Shown piece after piece: positions 1 to 9,553 of a DNA stretch of 64,000 nt. The position numbers and the translations under genes are program-made. This DNA comes from Diplocarpon mali (taxonomy: Eukaryota > Ascomycota > Leotiomycetes > Helotiales > Drepanopezizaceae). Below the pieces are notes generated by a model, which searched no databases, was not told the origin of the DNA, and saw only the letters and a list, made by a program, of their open reading frames with translations. Location: assembly GCA_024741835.1 (NCBI GenBank), contig JAENRP010000012.1:237394-301393 (forward strand), given 5' to 3'. Every line of letters begins with the position of its first letter. Positions within the stretch are counted from its first letter, which is position 1.

Positions 1-551
1 TCGTCTCTTCAAGGATACGCAAATCCAACCTATTGATAATGGAGGCATCTCTAGGTGCTGCAAAATTCAGGGCTGATCCTAAAGCCTTAAAGGCGTTGGA
101 GCCGATTGAATGGAACAATTCTTTCTTTTCGATATTGCTAAGCAATGAATAGTAAGAGGAAATAGAGGAAGAAGGGTCAATTGTGATGCCTAAACCCTTC
201 GGATGCCGCTTCTTAACCGACAATTTTACTACTGATGATAGTGCTTTTATAGGTATATTCCTCTTTATTATGAGATAAGAAGTAGAGATATACCTTTATC
301 ACTTCTGCCCTATGGATAACGCGACCTTTATACCTTCTTATTTTCTCTATAATATGATGTTCAGCCTTACCTAATAAGTCCTTTGAATGCATTATGGACT
401 CTACCTCTTAGCTATAATAGCGAAAAGTGGAGGAGCCTATCAGCTTATGGCCTACCTTGAACCTCCCTAATTGATTGGCCTTGGTCTTTACAATTAAGTC
501 GTTTTGATAAAGAGAGATGCAAGTGCTGCTAATAAAGAAATTCCGATTTTC

Positions 552-574
552 ACTCGCGGTCCCGGCCCGCGAGT
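552..574 (+). repeat. 23-bp GC palindrome, copy 1
   Basis: Arms ACTCGCG and CGCGAGT are a perfect 7-bp inverted repeat around the 9-nt core GTCCCGGCC. It lies in frame in tandem copy 1, where it encodes TRGPGPRV, between Phe and Asn codons. The surrounding DNA is strongly AT-rich. Confidence 0.8.
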
Positions 575-1436
575 CAATTTTATTGGAAAGCAAGTCTTGG
601 ATTATTAGATCCTACCGATCGGATAAGGGCCAGCTTTTAGAAGCCTTAATAGGTGGGTCGGCTCTTAGTCGATTGTGAAACTCACTCTATCCGCGAAGAA
701 GACGAGTCAATGGACTTCTTAAGCACTCGGTTCAAAATCTTAACTAGCTCGAATGACCGCAAAGTTGAAGCGAAAGGAGATCTTGCGACCTATTACTGAT
801 GATAGCAATCCAATTATAGTGATGATGAAATAGGGACACCTTCTTGAAATGCTTTCGGATAATTCTTATAGGACTGGTGGTTTTATAGCCTTTTGCAATA
901 ATTACATAGCTATCTTTAATAAGAATACCTTGGAAAATGAGACTTGAATCTCCGATTTTGTCTTTTCAATCTCTGCTCTAGAGCAACCTCTAGTACCTCG
1001 ATAGATTAACGCAAGCAGAACCATTGCACCTTTTAAGGCAGCTTTTCATCTTAAGAACTGCGGTAGCCTCTTTGAAGCTATTATTAGTCGACGCTCTTAG
1101 ATAGATCTATTAGTTATGATTGAAGTACGGGAGTTGTTTCTTTTTAATAAAGACGAATTGAAAATCCACTTTGTAGAATATAATTAGAAGCTCTTTAACG
1201 CCTTTGTTAAGGCTTGGACGAACGTTATAAACACTAAGTCGCTTCTTTATAGACTTAAGTCTTAGGGATAGCGCGATAAAGTAAATGCTATCCGAGAGCC
1301 TGATGCACTGATTGATAAAGGCATTATTGCAAGAAAATTCGGAAAAGAGATAAACCGAGACGCTAGCATAGTGTTAGACCCTGATTTAGGAACCAATCCC
1401 CTGTTTTTACCCTTAAGCTCAGAAACGCTAAGACTG

Positions 1437-1459
1437 ACTCGCGAGCCCGGCCCGCGAGT
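1437..1459 (+). repeat. 23-bp GC palindrome, copy 2
   Basis: Arms ACTCGCG and CGCGAGT around the core AGCCCGGCC. In frame in tandem copy 1, encoding TREPGPRV. It differs from the copy at 552 by two core bases. It sits in the C-terminal low-complexity part, at about the position matched by the element at 5325 in copy 2. Confidence 0.8.
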
Positions 1460-1811
1460 GAGGTTGGACTCGGCTGGCTTAAGCCCACGAGATGGTTCGG
1501 ATGAACCTCGGTCACTAAATCTAGGGGTACTAATAGAAGATCCTTTAAGAGAGGTCCCCGAAGCTGAGAAATCGCTGAGAAATGAGAACTAATGCAAGAG
1601 AAGAAGACTCCGAAGTGACGATAGAATTGACAATTGAGTCAACTTGAGCCTAGAGAATCGAGTCTACTACCTCCCTCTTGAAAACCATTTGGAGAGATTG
1701 CGAATTAGAAGTTGAATTTTTTTAGGGATTATCTACTTTCTATACACCTGCACCTCTTTATTCTCAACCTATTGTTCCATTCTATGCATATTCTTTATTT
1801 ACTTTACTCTT

Positions 1812-1818
1812 TATATAA
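1812..1818 (+). promoter_or_regulatory. TATA box upstream of tandem copy 2
   Basis: TATATAA lies 54 nt before the inferred ATG at 1872, inside the 156-nt spacer between the two tandem copies. Position and sequence fit a core promoter, but the whole region is TA-rich, so a chance match is likely enough to matter. Confidence 0.3.
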
Positions 1819-3086
1819 TTCATTCTTTGATTATTCCCTTTATATGCAACTTTCTAACGCTCACCTTTGAAATGTCTTCCTCACCTTTGACAATTGTCAT
1901 TCACCAATTGTAGGTCCTTGTATACGTCACACCCCACTTTTGTTCCCACTTCCAAGCTCATTATGCCTACTTTTCCTTTGTGTACTAGCGCGATTTCAAA
2001 CTCTATAAATAAGCCTCTCCCCGCACTACGATTTTACTTTTTTTACCTTTTCTATAACCCTACCAGACCTATAACACTAGCACCACTACTATTGTCTTTC
2101 GTTATCAATCTTTTCTAGTATAAGCCTCTTATATTGTTAATCTTTCCTAAATAATTATCTCTTCGTTTAGAGCTACCTCTCCTGCTAAATAATTTATTAT
2201 AGTACCACTAACCATAAGTAAAAAGGCCATACCTAAGAAGAATATATCGGTTGTTGCCTTAGGCAATAAGTCCTTGAGCACTACTAATAATGAACTAATA
2301 TTAGAGGGAGGGTTCTTATAGGATGGCAAGTCACTAAGATCATTAGAAGATGTAGTGAGCACTTATAGAACGTTGGGTGAGACCGAACAGCAGGTATTCT
2401 TAAATTCATCTATTAAGGTGCTTAACTATAGAATTTCTACTGTTAAGGAAGGATTCTTAGGTTTTAATGATTTCTTAGACAAGGAACTCTAAGGCAAAGG
2501 TATTGATTATGAAAAGTTTTTGCAAGAGTATTAAGGGTATGCCAATTCGATTGATTTGTTTCGGAAGAACTGAGATAAGAAAAATGAGTGTATGAAAAGA
2601 CTGATATAGTTTATAAGCGGAATACGCGGAACGCTCTTTCGGAGCCACTTTATAAATGATATTACTGCGAATAATGCTTTGCGGGGACTCGGCAAGATTT
2701 TTGAGACATACTAACTAGTGGCCAAAGCTATACAGGTGTTGAATCATTTCACTATCTAAGAAGGCATAAAGAAGTTGCAGGGAAATAGTGCGCGGAGTAG
2801 AAAATTTGTTAGATTCTTAAGCACCATTGTGCACTCTACTATTCAAACTATAAAGGACAGCCCCGCTTGGTATAATAATCTTGCACTCCTTAACTAAACT
2901 GTTCTAGATACGCTCGGCCTGCAATAGTCATAATACGGTCTACTTATTGTAAAAGAAAAGATGATATATCTGGTTGAATACACTATGAACTACTTCGATG
3001 ATGAAATGGAGAGATGGGAATTTGTTATGCCTGCCGCCCTGAAGCTACTACTACCCGCGGCAGGATTAATAGACAAGCGCGATTTG

Positions 3087-3109
3087 ACTCGTAGGCCTGG
3101 CCCACGGGT
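3087..3109 (+). repeat. 23-bp GC palindrome, copy 3
   Basis: Arms ACTCGTA and CACGGGT around the core GGCCTGGCC, encoding TRRPGPRV in tandem copy 2. Several differences from the consensus are C-to-T or G-to-A, so the element has decayed together with its host frame. Confidence 0.75.
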
Positions 3110-3272
3110 AGAAGTACTACGTGATGAAGATGCCCTTGAGCATAAGGTGCCTGTGATATTGGGAACACAAATGGCTGACTGTTACGACCCTTATTTATTA
3201 GACTCAGATGAGTTTGAATTGCTGTCCCTAGAAATGCCCTAAATACCCTGAACACCAGTGGCAAAGAAAATG

Positions 3273-3295
3273 ACTTGCGAGCCTGGCCTACGGGT
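3273..3295 (+). repeat. 23-bp GC palindrome, copy 4
   Basis: Arms ACTTGCG and TACGGGT around the core AGCCTGGCC, encoding TCEPGLRV in tandem copy 2. It begins 186 nt after the start of copy 3 in the same phase, so the two are separated by a whole number of codons. Confidence 0.75.
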
Positions 3296-4502
3296 TAATA
3301 TACGTGACGCTATAGACTCAGAAGATGATTTATCTAATAAAGAGATTGGTACTGTTACTAATGTGCTAGAAATTTTTAATGATACTAAGAAGGATACTGC
3401 TGATGTTGTGCAATCCTTCCCCGATGACTTGCAAAAATTTGTTCTCAAATTCTACGAGTCAATAATGAAGCGTTTGAGAAAGGAAGGTCGGGAAGAAGTT
3501 TTGTTAGCATAGGAAGGAACGGCAAGAGCTGTTAAACAAATTATGAAACTGCACTAAGACGAATTCTCTATAGACAATATTATATAGTTCTTCATCGACC
3601 GCAAGAAATTGAACGGTGACTACTATATTCTTAAAGAAAAGTCAGAAGATAGCACGACTATTGTCTCTATGGAATGCTGTCAAGTTCCCCTTAACATTAA
3701 GATGATACTATAGCATAGCGATAGATTCAAGATTGTAGTAATACTAGAAATGAAAACAAGACTCTCTAAATTTGTAGTAGGAATGTTCGAGGACTTTAAT
3801 TTTAATAAATTCTGCGCCCTCTATGAATGACAATACGCGTAGTACTATAGGCTGGCGATAACAGGCCTTAATAATAAAGATATGTCGTCTAACATCTACA
3901 AATTCTGCACTGCTCCTGACCTAAAGTTGTTCTTACTGCACCTAGGGAATTATGCAATTATGGCCACCGGCAATAGAATGGCAAGCTAGGTTAAAAAAGA
4001 TATGTCGTTAGGATTTGCTAAGTTTAAGGTAGCGCCCAAAGCTCTGAAATTATTCTATAATATCGCCTGGACCCCCGCCTGGTATAAGTCCATACTGACC
4101 TTAGACAACTTCATATCACTCTATAGCAAAGGCTTTTTGAATATGCCCAAACTGTTTAGTTGCGCATTCTTAGGCATAGTGCGCACATAAGGCTATGGTA
4201 TTCGCGGGAAGAGTTCGTTCGTGACTTTGGCATAGGAAGAGGTAGAAATGTATAGACACCATTTCCGCACCTTAGATAAGAAATCATTACCACCTTCCGC
4301 CTTCCTCTATAATATAACTTATAGCTTAATATAGTAGACCTTAAGGATGTACTATAGTCTGTATCTTAGTGCTCTATTGACTTATTATAATTCTTTATAT
4401 AAGCTGGTGGCGTATCCTAAGCCTGCACAGTTTGTAGGCATTGACTACTATTCGCGAATTGTTTCTACTAAGATTAACGCTAATACGAGATTCGTGAGAT
4501 TG

Positions 4503-4525
4503 ACTCCTGGGCCCGGCTTGCGGGT
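4503..4525 (+). repeat. 23-bp GC palindrome, copy 5
   Basis: Arms ACTCCTG and TGCGGGT around the core GGCCCGGCT, encoding TPGPGLRV. It lies in tandem copy 2 at the position that corresponds to the element at 552 in copy 1: about 498 and 504 nt after the shared SLG block, and both followed by an Asn codon. Confidence 0.75.
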
Positions 4526-5324
4526 TAATCCACCCGACAATAGAACCATTGACTACTACGTGATTCCGGCAGCTAAACAATCGACTGGAGAATTCGCTGT
4601 TTGGGAAAAATCCTATGAATTATCAAATCTCACACCCTAACGCCTTAAGAATGCTTAGTGGATCTTACTGAATTTGGCTCGAAATGCAGTATAACGGAAA
4701 GAATTGAATATTAGAGAGAAGACACTTCTAGAGGAGTACATCTCCAACGAGACGACTCCGTTCTCTGTGTTTATTAGATAAGGCACGTTCGTTGATATAG
4801 AATCTGCTAGAGAACTAGGAAAAGGTGGCTTCCTCACTATTAGCAACAACTATATAGAAGTTGTTAGCAATAACTCACTAGAGAATGGCATGGACCTAGA
4901 AGATTTTCTTATCGATTCCATTGGCATAAAGAGACCTAGCATTGCAAGATGGAGTGTTGCTAGAGAATCGTTAGCCAAATTTCGTGCAACGCTCGGCATA
5001 ACAAAAGGAGGCCTATTGTCAGAAGCTCTTATAAGAAGACGACTATGGAATAACCCATTGGTGGTAATGATTGTAAAGGATTTGTTCGCAAAAGATGTGT
5101 CTTAGCTAATAGCATACTTGAAGAAGCACGAATAAGAACTTTTTAAAGATTTTGCCAGTACTTAGAAGCTGGTTTAACAACTGGAGCTACAGTTGTATAG
5201 CGATAAGTCTTGGACAAAGACCAAGGACATAGATGATAATATCGAAGCTGATAACCTAATTGACGAGACGATACTTCTCGAGAAGTACAGCACTAAGAAG
5301 CCTTGTGCAAAAACCCCTGACACG

Positions 5325-5347
5325 ACTCCTGGGCCCGGCCCGCAACT
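5325..5347 (+). repeat. 23-bp GC palindrome, copy 6
   Basis: Arms ACTCCTG and CGCAACT around the core GGCCCGGCC, encoding TPGPGPQL near the start of the low-complexity tail of tandem copy 2. It corresponds in position to the element at 1437 in copy 1. The right arm shows two G-to-A changes. Confidence 0.75.
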
Positions 5348-5739
5348 TGATTTAGCGAAGGGCAAGGCTAAGGAAGTGGTATCCGTGGAATCTCCCGCCT
5401 CCCCCTCCTCTATTACCGACAATTCCCCTAAGGATGATGACGATGATAATAATAATAACGCCACTACACAAGTCTCTCTCCCTATTAGTAGAAGCCGCCA
5501 AAGCACACTAGCATCTGCCCGAACCACCGAAGCTCCCGCTACACCGAGACCTGTCTCGTCGGACACTAATAGCGATGCTATAAGAAGAAGTGGTCGTTTG
5601 GCGAAGAGAGTGTTATCTAGTAATAGTTCTCCTTATCCTTTAAAGAGAACTAAGGAAAACTGATACCTAGGTTGGTTCTATTTTAATTGTTTTTGCGATT
5701 CTATAGCTTGTTTGTTTGTTTTGCTAGTTTTGTTTTCTA

Positions 5740-5762
5740 ACTCCCGGGCCCGGCCCGTGGGT
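5740..5762 (+). repeat. 23-bp GC palindrome, copy 7 (outside the frame)
   Basis: Arms ACTCCCG and CGTGGGT around the core GGCCCGGCC. It lies 76 nt after the stop codon of tandem copy 2, in AT-rich 3' flank and in a different phase. This shows that the element is not confined to coding sequence. Confidence 0.8.
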
Positions 5763-5785
5763 GAAAAGCGTATAAAAAAATAAAA

Positions 5786-5823
5786 NNNNNNNNNNNNNNN
5801 NNNNNNNNNNNNNNNNNNNNNNN
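5786..5823. other. Assembly gap (38 N)
   Basis: A run of 38 undetermined bases is flanked by A-rich sequence on both sides (TAAAA before, a 12-A run after). The true distance and content across it are unknown. Confidence 0.98.
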
Positions 5824-6056
5824 AAAAAAAAAAAACTCCTCTTTTTTTTTACCTTTGATAATAATATAGCCCTAGTTTAGGCCTTTTGATATATTAGTTT
5901 TCTCGCACTTAAGGGTTTGCTAGTGATTGACATGCTATTGCTTTGACTTATATCGTTTTGTATTCTTTGCTAATAGTAGTGGGGGCCACTACTTTTGTTG
6001 TTTAGGATATATGTGAAGACCTAAGATGGATAGGTCTTGTGATATATATCATATGA

Positions 6057-6927
6057 TCGGCGCAGGACGGTAGGAGGATAAAAGGGCCATCTTCTATACA
6101 TAGAGATAGCGCGTGTCGCTATAGTACTGAATATACCCTATACTTGGGACTTGTTCCTAACATCTTGTCTAAGAGAGCCCGCTTATGGTGCTTCCTCCTC
6201 TTGTTTTTGGGTCTTCCCTTAGGCCTATTCTTGTGTTGTCTCCCCTCAGTTTTATACTACAGATGCTATTTCGGTGCAAGGGCCGGAGATCCTGCGGTGA
6301 CGAGCTCATGGATATTAGGAGGTGAGGTCAACTCGCGAAGCCAGCTTGTATGCTCGCTGATTTGATGCAGACACTTTCCTGAGATCTTGCTATAGTGAGT
6401 CTATTGCCCATCTATGGACTCGAATACTCACAATTCCAATAGCTGTCTTCGATCAGGACAACGGCAACCTACTCCTGGCGCAATATCAGGACTGCGGCTC
6501 TAACATCATTCCGATCGGCTCAGGGGTCAATGCCGTCCCTTCCGTCACGGGAGCTTGCAGGCCAACACGCACTGCTGCCTCTATCACCTCGAAATCTTCC
6601 ACCCGTCCATCCAAGTCCCCGAGTACCGGCAGTCCCAAGGTTACGGTCTCTTCGTCGAAAGCGGCATCTAGTTCCGTCAAGTCGTCCTCGTCAAAAAAAC
6701 CCTCAAGCCTCAGCTCCTCCAAAGGTCCATCCTCCACGAAACCACGCTCAACCCAGCCCGCGAAAAGTACGGCTAGTTCAGCGTCAAAAAAATCGAGTTT
6801 GTCCCCCTCAAAATCAGGTCCCGGTTCCAAGCTTTCCACGGCATCCACCACAGCAAAGCCCACAACCCTGTCTAGCTCAAAATCCTCATCGGCATCAAAG
6901 AAGAGAACTTCGACTCAGAAGCCGTAA
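6057..6927 (+). pseudogene. Ser/Thr/Lys-rich protein fragment, start missing
   Basis: An open frame from 6057, with no ATG, contains a strongly hydrophobic stretch (about 6186-6270). It can be joined through a plausible 49-nt intron (6322 GTGAGG to 6370 CAG, branch-like CTGAT) to a second frame that ends in TAA at 6925. The second part starts with an ordinary segment containing DQDNGNLLLAQYQDCGSN and then becomes a long Ser/Thr/Pro/Lys-rich tail, like linkers of fungal wall or secreted proteins. The missing start codon and the position next to the RIP-decayed block suggest a broken gene. I cannot name the family. Confidence 0.35.
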
Positions 6928-8576
6928 GAGCGAAGTAGGTAGGGGGAGTGAATATGGCTAAAGGGTGGGAGAATGAGGAAGCCTGCCCCCGACGAGAACT
7001 AGCGCTTGTTGCTTGCTAGTTCTGGCAACGACAGAGAGATGGGTCTTCTGATAGCTTTAGGGATCATGGAGAATTACCACAGCCTTGAAGGCTATCTACT
7101 GTTGATAAGCAGCTTGCACACCCTGTGATACCAACAGAAGCCATCTTCCATCACCTCGGTCACCGGTCCGCACCAAGACACTACGCAGCTCGTATGCTGG
7201 GTGCCTCAAAGAGTCTGATCCGAAGTCAGCGAGCAAGGTTCTCGCAGACGAAGCTGTGGCCGTGAGAGCGCGCTTGTGCGTGGAGAAGGCAGCGGTACGG
7301 CCATATCCCTATGCTGGCTCGGAGTCTTCGAGGCAGCGCTGGGCGGCATCGACGCGTCCTGCAGCGGCTACGCCGACAGGTGGTGCTGGAGCAGGTACCA
7401 AGACCTGCGCTGGGACACCAAGGGAGACCTGTGGTGGCTCTGCAAACAACATCCAATCTGCACTACTCGGCCACGCCGGCTCCATGGATGACATTATCAG
7501 ACGTGAGATTTTGCCAAGGGAGGTGGTCAGGTGCGAAGCTCTCGCGCAGCGGGGCTGAAACGTAAGTAGGGGAACTTTCAACACATCAATCATGAGTATG
7601 AACAAGGAATAAAGCTGTACTGCGTATCCCAACGTGCTACAACTTCACCACATCATCGACAGGCTATTTTGACAGCTTTGGCTTGGCGAGCACCTCTGAA
7701 ACCGAACCAAGATCTATCTCGAATATTGTTTACATTACGAAGAGCGCCTTAGCTGTCCTGTCCGCAGCCGGTGTTGAGGTCGAGAGGTCAAACTATCGAG
7801 CTTGTGTATAGGGACATACTCAAGTCCCATGCTAGGCTGCATATCGAGCCTGAATCGATTAAGCGAGGCTGATTGGGATCCTCGTACAACTCGAATGGCT
7901 CTGAGTGAAGACAAGCACAGCGCATTATTAATCTCTTGATTTCGAAATTAGACTGCAAGCTTCTGGACTAAGCGGAGAAAAGTTTGTACAATGGTGATAA
8001 GATCAAGTACCGCATCTTTGAACAACGAGAATCAAACTAGCTATATCTGCTCTCACAAGGTGAGAAAATCAACACCTACAAGACGTGCATAGCTGGTCGG
8101 TAAACAAATTAAGTCCAAGAAAAATTAGATTCAGGATGCATACACTTTAACAGAAAATACCAGAATAATCTGAGGGGTTGGGACCCCTACCGGATCCATT
8201 GATAGACCGGACAATACTTTATTGAGACGTGGTGGCAGCCTCCACCGCATTGACTCTGCCAAACTACACGAGAGGATGGAAATACAGAGGAGCAGGCGGA
8301 GTGAGACGAGAAGAAATCGAACTCCTACTCCGGACTCCAAATCGCAATCCATCATAGTACGCAGCGTAGAAGAAGTGCTTCGCTGTGTTTCTCTTTAAAC
8401 ATGCATCGAGATGTCAATGGAGTCGTGACTCGGTAGATATACTCTCGCCGCTCGGGGGGAGGCTCATGTTGCAGTGCGAAAAGATGTACGTATCCCCGTA
8501 AGCTACATTTCCAGGCCCAACGGGATCCTGTGCTGATGCAGAACCGCTAGAGTGACATGAAATTCAAGCCCTGTAT
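6928..8576. other. Gene-poor transition zone
   Basis: Apart from the WSC-like scrap at 7256-7558 I see no supported gene. Open stretches are short, and no splice-linked set of them makes a recognisable protein. Confidence 0.5.
7256..7558 (+). pseudogene. Possible WSC-like domain scrap
   Basis: A 100-codon frame with no ATG contains CAGTPRETCGGSANNIQ, which resembles the C-terminal end of fungal WSC domains (C-x-G-x-x-x-E-x-C-G-G-x-x-x). The preceding part of a WSC domain (its first Cys residues and the CYCG motif) is not seen in this frame. I infer a decayed exon of a carbohydrate-binding or sensor protein, perhaps related to the Ser/Thr-rich fragment at 6.4-6.9 kb. The assignment rests on one short motif. 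Confidence 0.2.
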
Positions 8577-8789
8577 CTACCTGACACTTAACCGGTAATC
8601 CTCCTGCTTGAAATCGAACCCGAGAGTATCGAGCTCCTCACCCTCCGGTGCTTCGACGGGTGATTGTGATGGATATTCCACCCGCCATTCTCTTCCTGCA
8701 ATCGATCGTTGAAATTCAGAGAAGATGATGTCGTTCTTCGCCAACTTATTATCAGGGTAGGCTCTCATGAGCCGTAGCTTAAGCTATTT
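8577..8789 (-). pseudogene. Unidentified reverse-strand coding remnant
   Basis: On the minus strand a frame reads naturally from about 8789 to a stop at 8577. It includes NDIIFSEFQRSIAGREW and ends in GFDFKQEDYRLSVR. The composition looks like a C-terminal exon of a globular enzyme, but upstream the frame closes at once and I found no exon that joins it. I do not recognise the family. Confidence 0.25.
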
Positions 8790-8935
8790 TACCAATCCTC
8801 ATAGCATACAATGGAGGATGGACATGCTATCAGACGGCGCCCGGGCCTACATATCTCCCATTTGTTGGAAACAGGCTTCTAGCTTTAATGCCAAGGATCG
8901 AATTGCTTCTCAGAATGTCCCCAGAATGGTTAAAA

Positions 8936-9553
8936 GCGTCCAGACCCATCTTCAAAATCTGGGTCAGAAGACCGAACCTGGCCACCCCAGACCCTCAGAT
9001 CGCCGCCGACTTCATGGAGGAGCGCGGCACGAAGAACTCGTCTCAGCCGCAATCCGTTGTGATGGGAGAGATTTATGCTTCCGGCTTCGTCCTGTGACCG
9101 TGTGTGTGTGGCGAGGAATGGCCCACCCCTTGCATCGAGCTCGCACGCCAGCTGTTCTCCGAGCATACAGAGCGAGACCGGAAGCCGAAAGGCTTTGATT
9201 TATTCGAGTCTTACGTGCTATTCTCCGTCCCCTATGCACGCCGAACTGACTTCGTGGATTGTGAATGCAGAAGGCAAAGACTTGAAATCATACAGTTCAT
9301 GGCCTCCCTAGGTGTTAGAGGCGCCTATAGAGCGGAGTCTTTCCCTGCCTTAAAGTATTTACCGTTATTCCTAGCACAGTGGAAGCGCGAAATTGAGCAT
9401 GCAAGGTCGGAGGCAGATGCGAATATGGCGCTTATCGACGACGTAAAAAGATCTATGGTGACTGCGAATGAAAAAGGCCAAGCGGCGGCTCCTTCGGTTG
9501 TTCCAACCCTCCCGGCGATTCAGGAAGAGGAGGCAAACCCACCGCGCGGTTAG
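8936..9553 (+). pseudogene. Cytochrome P450 pseudogene (N-terminal half, frameshifted)
   Basis: Two frames together match the first half of a fungal microsomal P450. The first (8936-9097) has an EW...PIFKIWV block and DPQIAADFMEERGTK...VVMGEIYASG, typical of the beta-1 and helix-B region. It stops at 9098. The second (9104-9553) carries a FDLFESYVLFSVPYARR segment and SFPALKYLPLFLAQWKREIE, the usual helix D/E and F-G region. The frame change near 9100 and the absence of the I-helix, the ExxR motif and the haem Cys loop show that the gene is broken and truncated. No N-terminal membrane anchor was found. Confidence 0.6.

Larger units (their letters stand above)
3..1715 (+). pseudogene. 3' half of a decayed large gene, tandem copy 1 (family not recognised)
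   Basis: One reading frame (codons starting at multiples of 3) can be followed from the left edge to TGA at 1713. It is interrupted by about 22 internal stops counted by eye, 19 of them TAA/TAG and 3 TGA. Between the stops the sequence reads like protein, and from about base 48 it is colinear with 4005-5663 of the next copy. Shared blocks include SLGxAKF near the start and a block ending in QxLRMxYxLYL near 380-420. Two GC-rich palindromes lie in frame at 552-574 and 1437-1459. The stops fit C-to-T change of CAA, CAG and CGA, as in repeat-induced point mutation. The 5' half lies outside the window. I do not recognise the protein family: I saw no polymerase, integrase or transposase motif. Confidence 0.6.
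1872..5663 (+). pseudogene. Complete decayed large gene, tandem copy 2 (about 1263 codons, family not recognised)
   Basis: An ATG at 1872, 54 nt after a TATATAA box, opens a frame that runs to TGA at 5661. About 38 stops interrupt it: 35 TAA/TAG and 3 TGA. The longest open pieces are 2961-3242, 3258-3512, 4347-4640, 4890-5105 and 5193-5663. The C-terminal piece is acidic and Asn/Ser-rich and ends in a basic stretch containing RRSGRLAKR, which could be a nuclear localisation or DNA-binding tail. Four GC palindromes lie in frame, at 3087, 3273, 4503 and 5325. The 3' half is paralogous to the fragment at 3-1715. Codons rich in TA (ATA, CTA, TTA, GTA) fit RIP on both strands. It may be a high-copy repeated gene or an unclassified mobile element. 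The start codon is inferred. Confidence 0.6.
5664..6056. other. AT-rich flank without a gene
   Basis: Sequence after tandem copy 2 holds T-rich and A-rich runs, one GC palindrome (5740) and the N gap. Every frame is closed by stops at short intervals and I see no gene. The AT-rich character ends here and base composition becomes balanced beyond about 6.1 kb. Confidence 0.6.

Noticed and set aside
3..5663. Ciliate-type code or programmed readthrough explaining the in-frame stops
   Set aside because: TGA also occurs inside the frames, both inferred natural ends are TGA, sense CAA/CAG are mixed in, and the intact genes of the window use the standard code. C-to-T decay explains all three stops.
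3..5663. Mitochondrial insertion (AT-rich DNA with GC clusters)
   Set aside because: No mitochondrial gene (cox, cob, nad, rRNA, tRNA) is seen in the AT-rich block, and its frames look nuclear-type with a basic Ser-rich tail.
6486..6863. Acidic reverse-strand frame opposite the Ser-rich fragment
   Set aside because: It is the antisense shadow of Ser/Lys-rich codons and has no features of its own.
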